This document shows positions 1 through 10,599 of a DNA stretch of 64,000 nucleotides, piece after piece; position 1 is the stretch's first letter; each line of letters begins with the position of its first letter. This DNA comes from Paralithodes platypus. Lineage: Eukaryota; Arthropoda; Malacostraca; Decapoda; Lithodidae. The notes under the pieces are model-generated. The model was given only the letters and a program-made list of their open reading frames with translations. It did no database searches and was not told the DNA's origin. Location of the stretch: contig CM064518.1 of NCBI GenBank assembly GCA_032716605.1, forward strand, positions 47,595,774 through 47,659,773. The letters run 5' to 3'. A program made the translations under genes and the position numbers.

Positions 1-788
1 TATATAATAAATATAAATATAACTATACAACACTAATATCTATAATATATATAATAAATATAAATATAACTATACAACACTAATATCTATATATATAATA
101 AATATAAATATAACTATACAACACACTAATATCTATAATATATAATAAATATAAATATAACTATACAACACTAATATCTATAATATATAATAAATATAAA
201 TATAACTATACAACACTAATATCTATAATATATATAATAAATATAAATATAACTATACAACACTAATATCTATAATATATATAATAAATATAAATATAAC
301 TATACAACACTAATATCTATAATATATAATAAATATAAATATAACTATACAACACTAATATCTATAATATATATAATAAATATAAATATAACTATACAAC
401 ACTAATATCTATAATATATATAATAAATATAAATATAAATATACAACACTAATATCTATAATATATATAATAAATATAAATATAACTATACAACACTAAT
501 ATCTATAATATATATAATAAATATAAATATAACTATACAACACTAATATCTATAATATATATAATAAATATAAATATAACTATACAACACTAATATCTAT
601 AATATATATAATAAATATAAATATAACTATACAACACTAATATCTATAATATATATAATAAATATAAATATAAATATACAACACTAATATCTATAATATA
701 TATAATAAATATAAATATAACTATACAACACTAATATCTATAATATATATAATAAATATAAATATAAATATACAACACTAATATCTAC
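1..788. repeat. AT-rich minisatellite array, ~44-47 bp unit
   Basis: About 17 tandem copies of a unit containing AACTATACAACACTAATATC followed by a variable (TA)n and ATAAATATAAATA. Copies differ mainly in the number of TA steps and in occasional AACT to AAAT changes. The array begins before the window edge, so its full length is unknown. It ends near 788 in unrelated sequence. No coding content. Confidence 0.95.
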
Positions 789-872
789 AATAATAAGATA
801 CGGCCGTCTGCCCTTAATAAGGTCAGTTACTTGTATAACTTCACCCCCACCCTGCATCCGGTATAGGCTACT

Positions 873-1303
873 TTAACCCTTACACCAGTACCAGCGACGT
901 GGGTTATATTTTATTCTAGCTATATTTACAGTAGACGATATTACGCAGCTTAACCCGTTCAGTACCAGGGATGTCTTGTTCATCATATTCTGGCAACTAT
1001 TAAACCATTTTAATCAGCTTGGGAAGGACCTCTAGCAATAAATAGAACTACCTCAAACCAACTGTTTTAACTACCACAGATCGTTCCTAAACTGTATAAT
1101 ATCGTCTTAATATAACTATAATATAATATAACACACGTCGCTGGTATTCAAAGGGTTAAGAAGGATCTGTGGTCGCTAAAAGGGTTGGTTGATATAGCCT
1201 GAAGCCTTATTATGGCCCGAGGTCCTTCCGAAACTGAATGAAATCGACTAACAGCTGCCAGAATACGAGGAAAAGGACGTCCCCCTGGTACTGATCGGGT
1301 TAA
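873..1303 (+). mobile_element. piggyBac-type MITE, outer copy interrupted by a second copy
   Basis: Bounded by TTAA at 873-876 and 1300-1303, with ends TTAACCCTTACACCAGTACC and, inverted, TTAACCCGATCAGTACC. TTAA targets with CCC-starting termini are the hallmark of piggyBac elements. The body is an imperfect hairpin with no coding capacity. It is split at an internal TTAA by the copy at 950-1159; removing that copy restores the GCAGCTTAAGAAGGATCTG segment seen in other family members. Confidence 0.85.
950..1159 (-). mobile_element. piggyBac-type MITE nested inside another copy
   Basis: A complete 210-bp copy including both TTAA duplications (950-953, 1156-1159), in the opposite orientation to its host copy. 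The termini are CCCGTTCAGTACCAGGGA and CCCTTTGAATACCAGCGA. The host copy resumes exactly at the duplicated TTAA. Confidence 0.88.
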
Positions 1304-1513
1304 CCCCTTCTATACCGGTGACGTCTTTTTAGTTATATTTTAGCTATATTTAAACAATTTTGTGCAGTTTAAGAAGGATCTGTGGTAGTAAAAAGGGTTG
1401 ATTGTGATAGTTCAAAGCCTATTAATTGCTGGAAGTGCTTATTAAACTGAAGAAAATAGTTTACTAGTAGCCTGAAAATATTAAAAAAAAAACGTCGGTA
1501 CGGAAGGGGTTAA
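1300..1513 (+). mobile_element. piggyBac-type MITE sharing a TTAA with its neighbour
   Basis: A 214-bp copy from TTAA (1300-1303) to TTAA (1510-1513) with ends CCCCTTCTATACCGGTGACG and CCCCTTCCGTACCGACG. Its left TTAA is also the right TTAA of the preceding element, so one copy jumped into the target duplication of another. Confidence 0.88.
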
Positions 1514-1586
1514 TTAGGTTGTCATTACCTGCCTATACCCTGTTCCAAATAGGTAGACCAGAAATCCTGAACCCTATATAACCTCT

Positions 1587-1765
1587 GTAACCCCATTGTA
1601 CCGGCGACGTCTTTATAAGTTTATGCTAGCTATATTTAGACGATTTTGTGCAGTTTAAGGAGGATCTGTGGTTGTGATAAAGGTTAAGTGAGATAGTTCG
1701 AAGCCTGTTAATTGCTAGAGGATCCTTCCGAAGCTGAATACAATCGTCTAAGCATCCTGAACCTT
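1587..1765 (+). mobile_element. piggyBac-type MITE, decayed copy
   Basis: Starts GTAACCCCATTGTACCGGCG (first TTAA base mutated) and keeps the TAGCTATATTTAGACGATTT and GAGGATCTGTGG core. The right terminus is missing. An imperfect 18-bp direct repeat, ATCCTGAACCCTATATAA, lies at 1564-1581 and again near 1751-1768. Confidence 0.7.
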
Positions 1766-2296
1766 ATATAAGGGGGTACTACTCGCTTTTTGTGGACCCC
1801 CCCCCCCTTCTCCCTCATGTTTAGCAGATTAAGCTTTGAGGTTTTAAGACGTTCGTTCCGTTAGTTTGGCGATTTTGAGACATTTCGCCTAATTTTGTTG
1901 TCAGTAGTAAAACCTATCGTGCCCTTTAGGTGTCGATTTTTTCCTAGTGAGCGATAGCGATCCTCTAATTTTAGAAGGAATCGGCCTTCGGACGGGACAT
2001 TTTTACAAATTTATCTTGTACCTCTTGTCTAGGAGGTGTTTTTCTAAGCTTGATGGAAGTCTAGCAAGGAAACTCAAAGATAGAATAATACATATGTATA
2101 TAGACCAAAAACCAAGCACTACCCCCTTAACTCAAACAAGGCTAGAGCAAACGGGCTGTAAAATTAATGTCCACACCTATTTCCAGGCTGACCCTTCTCA
2201 AACGGTATAAATAATAGCTGGATTACTCTAGTCGTTTTTGAGTTATAGAGGTTAATGTTAAAGAATGTTAGCCTACTTACTTGGAACAGGGTATTA
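1766..2296. other. Unassigned sequence
   Basis: No gene or known repeat recognised. It holds a C-run near 1797-1807 and an 87-codon open frame (1947-2210) with no recognisable motif and only a GTG start, which I do not treat as a gene. Confidence 0.4.
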
Positions 2297-2298
2297 TT

Positions 2299-2460
2299 CT
2301 ATCTATCTATCTATCTATCTATATGCTCAGGCCCAATCACCATTTTTCCTGTTTTTATTTTATGTTTATTTTCTATTTCATTCTATTTTATTATTATTTT
2401 TTATTATTTTATTTTTATTTTTTATTAGTCTGTATATTTTTTCATCTATCAATCTGTAGA
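2299..2460. repeat. (TCTA)n microsatellite joined to a SINE-end fragment and T-rich tract
   Basis: Five to six TCTA units followed by CTCAGGCCCAATCACCA, the same junction found at 4020-4065 and, inverted, at 38505-38530, 52823 and 55060. It looks like the 3' end of a short retroposon family with a GATA-type tail. Confidence 0.6.
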
Positions 2461-2464
2461 TAAT

Positions 2465-2830
2465 GTTGCATCTCTCTCGCTATTCTATCGCTACTACAAT
2501 AATCAGTGTTCCTCAGATTTTCCCAGTGTATAACACCTCCTCTACGTAGGGTACGTAGTACCCGTCTTGCAACACAATCCCACCCCTACTCTGTGCAACT
2601 CTCCAACCCAAGAGTGAAACGCTATTCTCAGACTTTCTTCTATTCAACTGCTGAGCTCTGGAACTCTCTCCCAGAATCAGTCTTACCCTCTTCCTATGAA
2701 TTAAATTGTTTCAAACTCCGTGTGTCCAGGCATTTTAGCTCGAACGTCCCTTGAATTTGGCCCTGTCACTCTTTCAAGTCTGGGGGAGGCACTCGCTACA
2801 GGCAGTTCTGCCTTTTGTCTCCTTCATTCA
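2465..2830 (+). pseudogene. LINE reverse-transcriptase C-terminal fragment
   Basis: The frame 2506-2754 encodes a C-terminal segment with SQTFFYSTAELWNSLPESV and FKLRVSRHF. This is the usual ending (hydrophobic, LWN-LP, FK--R--HF) of CR1/Jockey-superfamily ORF2 proteins. Related fragments lie at 7960-8400 (minus), 14395-14900 (minus) and 59170-59600 (plus). The copy is 5'-truncated, with no catalytic domain. Confidence 0.75.
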
Positions 2831-2944
2831 CATAGACAAAAAAAACTTACCGTACAGTGATATGATTGTCATCGTGAGGTAATCTGATAATCACAACACA
2901 CCTTTCCTTCCTTTATCTCAGTGACAATATCTTTTAATTAAGTC

Positions 2945-3168
2945 TTAACCTTTTGAAGATTGTGACGCATGTTGACAGTTTATTCTGGCTATCATTAGAC
3001 GTTTTCATGCAGTTTATGAAGGATCTGTGGGAATTATAAGGGTAAAGACTATCTCACTTGACCCTCTGACTTCCATATACCCTGCCCAATGTGAATAAAA
3101 TAGTCTAATAATTAATAGCAAAAAAAAAAAAAAAAAAAAAAAAAGGCGTCATTGTATCTTCTAACCAC
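2945..3168 (+). mobile_element. piggyBac-type MITE with expanded poly(A)
   Basis: Starts TTAACCTTTTGAAGATTGTG and keeps TTTATGAAGGATCTGTGGG and AAAATAGTCTAAT. A 25-bp A-run (about 3120-3144) has expanded just inside the right end, followed by GGCGTCATTGTATCTTCTAA. The terminal GGGTTAA is eroded. Confidence 0.7.
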
Positions 3169-3194
3169 ATAACTCGATCTAATCTGAGTTAATG

Positions 3195-3440
3195 ATTGAG
3201 TGGCTCGCTGGTATAGTGACTAGCGTCTTGGACTTCCACCCAGAAGGTACCAATATCGCGCCCACGTTCGGCGCATTAAAGATTCTTCACAAGCACTGAG
3301 TCGTTACCGTCCCTCATGAGCAAGGGGATGAGGTAGTAGTACAGGACCCCAATGGAAATACGCCTAATCGGCCTTAATGGGCTATCCTTATCTGGCTTAG
3401 CATGCGCTAGCTTTAAGAACTATTATTATTATTTTTCCAA
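3195..3440 (+). mobile_element. tRNA-headed SINE with (ATT)n end
   Basis: The head TGGCTCGCTGGTATAGTGAC resembles a tRNA A-box region; the B box (about 3245-3260) is worn. The 3' part (3348-3405, from AGGACCCCAATGGAAATACG) matches the tail of the LINE fragment at 10563-10990, and the element ends in a short TTA repeat. It fits a SINE that borrows that LINE's 3' end. Confidence 0.7.
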
Positions 3441-3472
3441 GATATACGAGAGATAACTTATAACTGTGTTAT

Positions 3473-3672
3473 GTTACTAACCCATCTGTCCCCTACTAAC
3501 TTCCTAATCCTGCCACGGACATTAGTTCCAGGGCAGTAGTTCCCTTTCCAATTTTCCCTTACCCACTCTAAACCACTGTTTGGACACTTGATCCTCAGTG
3601 TTTTGGAGGACAAGCAGCCTAGAGGGGTCACTATGTCTGTTGTTGCTTGATTTCCTTTGTACTCCTTTGTAC
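3473..3672. repeat. ~200-bp direct repeat, copy 1
   Basis: Begins TTACTAACCCATCTGTCCCC and ends in two CCTTTGTACT units. An almost identical copy lies at 5110-5311 in the same orientation. No coding content or terminal structure recognised. Confidence 0.85.
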
Positions 3673-3769
3673 CAGAGATCGTCTAGCCTCCGCCATATTG
3701 GTGCCTCTCTTTACACTCCAGCATAACCTAGCCATGATATGCAATGAACAATTCCGGCATAGGATATTC

Positions 3770-3996
3770 AATTGGCCACTTGCGAGTTTCAGACTATAAG
3801 GAAGTTGGAGCTGTAGACATCGATATTGAATAGAAATGCAATAATAATGTAGGTTTCTGGTGACTAAGGAGTATGTCGACTTGGGTTTTATGTATATATG
3901 AATGTACTACAGCCGTATTTAAGCTGGTAATTCTGCTAAATATGGATGTCTACAGCTCCAACTTCCTTATAGCCAGAAACTCGCAAGTGGTCAATT
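3770..3996. mobile_element. Palindromic MITE with ~53-bp inverted ends
   Basis: The left arm 3770-3822 (CAATTGGCCACTTGCGAG...) and right arm 3944-3996 (...CTCGCAAGTGGTCAATTG) are inverted copies matching at about 50 of 53 positions. There is no ORF. A more diverged relative occupies 4281-4522. The superfamily is not clear, since no unambiguous target duplication was found. Confidence 0.8.
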
Positions 3997-4016
3997 GTGT
4001 TTGTTTGGATCTAATT

Positions 4017-4226
4017 TATATCTATCTATCTATCTATCTATCTATATACTCAGGCCCAATCCCCACTTTTCCTGTGTTTCTTTTTTCTTTTTTTTCTTTT
4101 TCTTTTTTTTTTTGGGGGGGGGGGGGGACTCAAGACAGAGCAAGAATAGGAACAACACAAAACACAACAGAAAACAATGAACACACAAAAACAAAATACA
4201 CATTCACACAACTACATCTACTGTAG
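4017..4226 (+). mobile_element. Short retroposon fragment with TCTA and G/T-rich runs
   Basis: A (TCTA)n tract is followed by ACTCAGGCCCAATCCCCACT, T-rich and G-run tracts, then GACTCAAGACAGAGCAAGAA and a CA/A-rich end. The inverted counterpart is at 38400-38540 and partial relatives are at 16480-16760, 28690-28765 and 50930-51250. Confidence 0.55.
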
Positions 4227-4280
4227 GTCATCACTGTTTTCTACATGATAACAAATTAAACACCTCTACGCTTGATATTT

Positions 4281-4522
4281 GGCCAATTGCGATTTTCGGG
4301 TTATACGGAAATTGAAGCTTAAGGTATTTATATTCAACAGAATTATATACATTATGCGAGTTTGTGATGGATAGAAAAAAAATTATATTTGGTGTTATGT
4401 ATTTATGTATGATTGTATGCAATGAAACTATATTTTAGCAGATAATTCTACTAAACATCGATGTAAAAAAAAAAAAAAAAAAAAAAAAAGAATCCAACTC
4501 GCAAAATCGTAAGTGGTCCATA
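4281..4522. mobile_element. Diverged copy of the palindromic MITE
   Basis: The left end CCAATTGCGATTTTCGGG and right end CTCGCAAAATCGTAAGTGG are inverted relatives of the 3770-3996 element, and the middle shares TAATTCTACTAAACAT. An A-run of about 26 bp has grown in the right arm (4466-4490). Confidence 0.6.
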
Positions 4523-4624
4523 AAAAGATGTCCGGGCTCTTTAACTCCAGGATCTCTATGGAGGAGGACTGGTGGTGGTGGTGGTGGGGGGGAAGTGAAT
4601 ATAGTGACGTCATTGTAGGTCGAG

Positions 4625-4985
4625 AGAGTACACTCACGCGTACTAAAAGTTGCTCAGGGGTGGGGCCTTCGTTCCCCTCCTCCACCATGGGCAGGTGGAA
4701 GGGGGGAGTCGAGTCCAAGTCTACCCCACCTTCCACCCCCAAACTATCCCCAACTCCCCCACTCTCTTCCTTTGGCTGCTAGTTAGTGATTAGCAACGTA
4801 TGTTCTCATGTCTTGTAAATTATAGCAAAGCCATCATTGAACACTCTTACAATTGTCAACATATAAAATGTATTAGGAATTTAATACAATATGTAATTGT
4901 ATTCTCAAAACGAGTCTCTATACATTAAACGTGAGTTACACCAATTTCGGCTGTAGGGTCTTCTGCTTCTCTCTCTCTCTGAATG
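4625..4985 (+). repeat. ~355-bp repeat, inverted partner of 7478-7830
   Basis: Runs from the CACTCACGCGTACTAAAAG region to CTGTAGGGTCTTCTGCTTC and a short CT tract. It includes open frames in both strands, which are shadows. The copy at 7478-7830 is its near-identical reverse complement, bordered by a long GA tract and a CA tract. Nature of the element unknown. Confidence 0.85.
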
Positions 4986-5109
4986 GGCTTCCCCGAGATG
5001 TTATAGACTGCAGCACCGTTGATTAATTTAAACTTCGCCTAGACAAATATCGCGCATCAAACCCGCGACTGACTGCGTTTGTAAATGAATAACTTTATTT
5101 TGTCCTCCC

Positions 5110-5311
5110 CTCAGTTACTAACCCATCTGTCCCCTACTAACTTCCTAATCCTGCCACGGACATTAGTTCCAGGGCAGTAGTTCCCTTTCCAATGTTCCCT
5201 TACCCACTCTAAACCACTGTTTGGACACTTGATCCTCAGTGTTTTGGAGGACAAGCAGCCTAGAAGGGTCACTAGACCTGTTGTTTCTTGATTTTCTTTG
5301 TACTCCTTTGT
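5110..5311. repeat. ~200-bp direct repeat, copy 2
   Basis: Near-identical copy of 3473-3672 (for example CTAACTTCCTAATCCTGCCA and AGGACAAGCAGCCTAGA). Confidence 0.85.
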
Positions 5312-5504
5312 ACTCTCTCTCTTTACCTTTAGATACCTTTAGATGTGTTCGCCGCTCTTCTAGCGGCACCAAGGAGCGCGACGCCCCTCGTTATGGGTGG
5401 TGATTTGGTGCAGTAGACTGTTTGAAGCGACAGCTCGCTCCTTCTCTCTCTCTCTTTCTACGACCAAGGTTTAATGTGATTTGAATATGCTGACACCGTA
5501 ATTA

Positions 5505-6440
5505 AACATAAGAACATAAGAACATAAGAAAATGGGAGTCTGCAGAAAGCCGATTGGCCTAAGCAAGGCAGATCCCTGTCCCACACAACCCCAATTACAA
5601 AGCCCAATTATAGGCTCAACACTCTAATACCCTGAGGATCATCTTACCAAAACGGTTAGAGATTAACGCAGGATTACGGGGGTCTGCAGAGCGCTGATTG
5701 GCCCAACCCTGCTGATCCCCCTTCACACCCAACCCTTCTCGTCCATATGCTTATCCAATTTTATCTTAAAGCTCCCTATCATTTTTAATTCCACTATAGC
5801 ACTTGGTAGTCCATTCCACCCATCTACAACTCTGTTACCAAACCAATATTTGCCTATATCTTTTCTGAAACGAAATTTATCTAATTTGAAACCATTGGTA
5901 CGAGTTCTTTCGCTATCACTGAGCTTTAGTACATTTGTCATGTCCCCTTTGTTAATCCCACTAACCCACTTGAACGCCTCTATCATATCCCCTCTAACTC
6001 TGCGTCTCTCTAACGAATGTAAGCCTAATTTCTTCAACCTTTCTTTATACGGAAGATTTCTAATATTATGGATCATTTTTGTCATTCTACGCTGACCTCT
6101 CTCCAATGAATCTATGTCCATTCTGTAATAAGGACACCAAAATTGAACAGCATAATCCATATGGGGTCTCACTAATGACAAGTAAAGTTTTAAGATAATA
6201 TCAGCAGTTCTGTTACTCACACTCCTTGAGATGAACCCGAGAATCCTGTTTGCCTTGTTTCGAACGCTTATACACTGTTGTCTAGGCTTCAAATCATTGC
6301 TAACAAACACACCTAGATCTTTCTCACAATTCGAGTTTTCTAATTCCACATTAGCTAGTTTATATTTAACATTTGTATGCATCTTCCCTATCTTTAATAC
6401 CTTGCATTTGTCAATGTTAAACTTCATCTGCCAATTTACT
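5505..6440 (-). pseudogene. CR1-like LINE, RT C-terminal domain and 3' end
   Basis: An uninterrupted 234-codon minus-strand frame (5723-6427) encodes the region after the RT catalytic site: MKFNIDKCKVLKIGK, EKDLGVFVSNDLK, LYLSLVRPHMDYAVQFW, LERGQRRMTKMI, and FRFRKDIGKYWFGNRVVDGW. This order is standard for CR1/L2-type ORF2 proteins. The 3' end carries an ACATAAGA-type tandem tail (about 5507-5532). The 5' part, including the YADD-type motif, is absent. A short piece of the same 3' end is at 61600-61790. Confidence 0.88.
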
Positions 6441-7400
6441 GACCATTCGTGTAAGGTAAACCCAATCTCATCCAGTATTATTCAGTATATTCACCATCAA
6501 TGCCATGCATATCAACGTGCCCTCTACGATATAATCCTAGGTTCTCAAATAACTTGCGGCAGTCGGACCATTAACAAAATTAATAAGGAAAGGACACAAG
6601 GGAAATATTGGCAGGAATAATGTTGCGACTGTTACTGATTGTTTTGTTTATCATTTCATTCAGATCGTCCCGTTTATGCAATACCATACATACTATAAAC
6701 GGTGTATGTTTCATTCTACGTGGCCTATACACTCATTTTTGTAAGCAATTAAATATAGAACTCGATGCAAATTACAATCAAAGTCGGTGTTAACTTATAA
6801 TAAGTCTTGCATATCGAGCCCCTGGGTAGCAGTGTTTGCCTTCTCACTTTCTTCTCCTCTGTGTCTGTCTGTGATCCCAGCCTCTCATCTATACAAACCC
6901 CCAACACAAAAATAAGGTTTAATAGACAATTTTTCATCATCTCTCCTATATGTGTATCGAATGCAGGCAGCATTCACCACAAACACAAATGAAGGGGTCT
7001 ATACCCCATTCAGACCTCTTAAATCTTGGTCGTAGAAAGTGAGAGACAGTGAGAGTGAGTGTTACAAGGAGTTACAAAAATAGTATATCAAGACCATCCG
7101 GTCCATTCCGGAGAGATACTCAAAGTGGAAGGAAAAACATTGCTAAGTGCTTTACACTTATTACAGTGTGGAGAATACTATCTACTATCTTCTTGAAGTG
7201 TTCTACTGAGGAAATATTTTACAACTTCTGAGGGAAGTTTGTTACAGGTAGAACAATCTTTATATGTGAAACCATTTCAATTTTAACTTCCAGCCATGGT
7301 TGCGTGTTGTATTTATAATAAAGCCAAACATTTAGCTATAATCCACATTGCCAAACCCATTAAATATTTAAAAATAAACTTCAATGACCTGAACTCGTAG
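6441..7400. other. Unassigned AT-rich sequence
   Basis: No recognisable gene, RNA or repeat family. The short open frames (60-130 codons) show no motifs. Confidence 0.4.
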
Positions 7401-7407
7401 TCTACGT

Positions 7408-7410
<3 letters not shown>

Positions 7411-7477
<67 letters not shown>
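7411..7477. repeat. (GA)n microsatellite
   Basis: About 33 GA units without interruption, adjoining the inverted 355-bp repeat. Confidence 0.95.
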
Positions 7478-7481
<4 letters not shown>

Positions 7482-7830
7482 AGCAGAAGACCCTACAGCC
7501 GAAATTGGTGTAACTCACGTTTAATGTATAGAGACTCGTTTTGAGAATACAATTACATATTGTATTAAATTCCTAATACATTTTAAATGTTGGCAATTGT
7601 AAGAGTGTTCAATGATGGCTTTGCTATAATTTATAAGACATGAGAACATACGTTGCTAATCACTAACTAGCAGCCAAAGGAAGAGAGTGGGGGAGTTGGG
7701 GATAGTTTGGGGGTGGAAGGTGGGGTAGACTTAGACTCTACTCCCCCCTTCCACCTGCCCATGGTGGAGGAGGGGAACGAAGACCCCACCCCTGAGCAAC
7801 TTTTAGTACGCGTGAGTGTACCTATATAAA
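7478..7830 (-). repeat. ~355-bp repeat, inverted partner of 4625-4985
   Basis: Reverse complement of the 4625-4985 copy with only scattered differences. It is followed by an imperfect CA tract (about 7836-7895). Confidence 0.85.
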
Positions 7831-7835
7831 CATAA

Positions 7836-7861
7836 TACACACACACACAACACACGCACGC

Positions 7862-7896
<35 letters not shown>
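7836..7896. repeat. (CA)n/(CACG)n microsatellite
   Basis: CA-rich tract with CACG variants. Confidence 0.9.
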
Positions 7897-7897
<1 letters not shown>

Positions 7898-7959
7898 AAA
7901 ATTAGTGATCTACTGTATGTGTAGACCTATCTAGATTTTGTTTTTCCTATGCGTATGAA

Positions 7960-8400
7960 GGAGAAAAAGGCAGGATACCTGTAAAGAGTGTCTCCCCCAA
8001 AGCCAAAAGAGTGACAGAGCCAAATTCAAGGGACGTTGGGGTCAAAATGCCTGGACACACGAAGTTTAAAGCAGTTTAAGTCATAGGATAAAGGAAAGAT
8101 TGATTAAGGGAGAGAATTCCAGAGTTCACTTGTTGAGTAGAAGAAAGCCAGAAAATTTGCTAATTCTTGTGTTGGAGAGCTGGACAGCATAGGAGTGGGA
8201 CTGTTGAAAGGGGGTGCCTAGAATTCGCCGCAAAGGGGGTATGCACTGAGAAAGCTCTGAAGAACACTGATTGTTGTAATAACGATACTAGAGTGAAAGA
8301 GATGCAAAATTGCGACGTGTAGAAAGAGATTGTAGGGAACTAATAAGGGGAAGTGAGTTGATGAAGCGAAATGCTTTTGACTCTATACTCTTTCGAGAGG
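7960..8400 (-). pseudogene. LINE C-terminal/3' UTR fragment
   Basis: Reverse complement of the family at 2465-2830: the CCAAATTCAAGGGACGT, GCCTGGACACACG and GTCTCCCCCAAAG segments are shared. The reading frame is broken several times. Confidence 0.7.
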
Positions 8401-9192
8401 TCGGTGTATAATATAGTTCTTAGAATGATTATATTCCTTTTAGATTACTGTAGAGAGATAGAGGGGATATACAGTATATATATATATAGGTGGTCTGGGA
8501 TCATTTCTGGGTAGATAAAGGAATGTTGAGGGGCGGGTGACTGAGGGTAAGTGGTTTAGGTCAAAAGGTTGTCAAAGGGTCTCACGTAATGCATAGCTTG
8601 ACTGATTCTTTGTTAGAATCACGAAGGCCAAAGTGGAAGAAAATATATAAAAGGGACATCAAAAACATATAGTGGAATAGCAAGAAACATTTATATCCTA
8701 CTAGCTTTTTAAACATCGAAGAAAACATCTTTGGCGTGACAGAAAAGCAATATAAATCAGCTACCACGTACGCAGACACGCATGCATACTCATTAAAACA
8801 TACTCACACACACTTTAACTCTCTCTATCTCTTATACACACACTACACACACACATCCACACACACTCACACATTGACACACTCACACCCTTAGACACAT
8901 TGACCGACTTACACACAGCCCCCACTTCATGATATAGGTATAGTCACATGATATAGGCACACACCTTATTATTATTATTATTATTATTATTACCTTCTAT
9001 ATTATATAATCTACCTATAATTCTACCTTATATAATCATCCTGTCTCACTCACGAATCCACGCGCACACACACACACACACACACACACAGCCCCCACGT
9101 CATGATATCGGTGACTGGCACAAACCATATACTTATTCTCCCTCATAACTTTAACATCATCTTTCCCCACTCACTAATCCCACACACCAGAA
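8401..9192. repeat. Microsatellite-rich stretch, probably LINE 5' UTR
   Basis: Contains TA (8478-8488), (TTA)n (8967-8993) and (CA)n (9064-9090) tracts and a repeated CAGCCCCCACNTCATGATAT segment (8928 and 9091). It directly precedes the LINE ORF2 start at 9193, so it may be that element's 5' region (inference). Confidence 0.5.
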
Positions 9193-10562
9193 ATGCCCCC
9201 ATTGGTCTGGCCCCTGGCAGCGACTCGCCAAATGGCTCTGGACCACTATACTTCTACTCTTACTATTAATTTTTGCAACATTCGTGGCCTATCCTCTAAC
9301 TTCCACTCTGTGGAACACCACCTCTCCTCCACCAACCCTGATCTTCTCTTTCTCACCGAAACCCAGTTGTCTGGGACTACTGACAGCAAACCCTTTTCTG
9401 TATCCTCATACTATCTCTATCATCAGTTTCAAGCCAAAGGTGCATGTTGCGTCTATGTACGCAACCATCTTGCTTTCTCTCATGTTCCCAACTTGGACTC
9501 TTCTGAATTCTCAACTCTCTGGCTAAAGCTTTCTTGTTACTCTCAAACTAAATATTTCTGCGTTGTTTATCTATCTCCTAATTTTACTGACTATCCAAAA
9601 TTCTTTGACTATCTAACTTCTAAAGTAGAACATATTCTATCCATCTCTCCTTTCGCAGAAATCTCCATCTTAGGAGATTTCAATGTTCACCACCTCCAAT
9701 GGCACTCCTCTGTTTCCACTGACCAACCTGGTGAACAAACCTACATCTTCACTGTAGATGAAGATGTAGATTCACTTCACTTCATCCTAAATGACCTAGA
9801 GCAGTTAGTCCAGCAACCCACCCGTATCCCGGACTGCTTCGGAAATCGGCCCAATATTCTTGACTTATTTCTAACCTCTAACCCTTCTGCTTATACTGTA
9901 AATCTTTTCTCACCTTTGGGCTCCTCCAACCATAATCTTATCTCTGTTACTTGTCCTATCTCTCCGGTACGGCCACCCAATCCTCCCAGCCGGCGGTGCT
10001 TGTGGCATTTTGGCGCTGCCGACTGGGAGGCTCTTCAACAGTACTTCTTTGATTTCCCATGGAATGACATTTGCTTCTGTGGCCGGCGACCCTCGGAGAG
10101 TGCTAAACGCATTACCGAGGTAATCCTCTCGCGCATAGAAGCATACATCCCATTTTCTTTCTCTCAGTCTAATGCAAAAAAATCTTGGTTTACTCACGCT
10201 TGTTCTACTGCTGTCCATAATAAGGAGGAAGCATTCAAACGGTACCGTCGCCTTCAAACTCAAGAATCTCATACTTCCTATGTTTTTGCCCGGAATCAAG
10301 CCAAATCTGTTCTTCGACTCGCCAAACATTCTTATATCAATAATAAATGCACTGAACTATCCAACTCTAGCTCTTCCCAAGCCTTCTGGCTTCAAGCCAA
10401 AAACCTCTCCAATAATTTTTCTTCTACGTCTTTCCCTCCTCTTTTCAACTCATACGGCACTACCATCACTTCTTCCTCTGACAAAGCTGCACTGTTCGCT
10501 AACACTTTCGCTAATAACTCCACTTTGGATGATTACGGTGCTATTCCTCCCTCTCCACCCCC
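9193..10562 (+). CDS. LINE ORF2, endonuclease domain and linker, truncated
   Basis: About 457 codons of a non-LTR retrotransposon polyprotein. The N-terminal ~235 residues form an APE-type (EEP) endonuclease: [12 protein letters not shown], a [12 protein letters not shown] block carrying the catalytic Glu, [34 protein letters not shown], and a final SNHNLIS in place of the usual SDH. The rest is the pre-RT linker ending [14 protein letters not shown]. The frame runs into an ATA microsatellite from another inserted LINE tail; the RT domain resumes near 10991. CR1/Jockey superfamily by motif order. This is mobile-element DNA, not a host gene, and it cannot give a full protein. Confidence 0.9.

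Positions 10563-10599
<37 letters not shown>

Noticed and set aside
1..788. CRISPR-like array
   Set aside because: Repeats are contiguous with no unique spacers, extremely AT-rich, and in an animal genome; it is a minisatellite.
7667..7891. Small cysteine-rich protein (CVCVCACAC...)
   Set aside because: It is the translation of a CA/CG microsatellite joined to a repeat.
9193..10562. Host endonuclease/phosphatase-family gene
   Set aside because: The EEP motifs are of LINE type, RT motifs follow at 10991, and no introns or host context are present.
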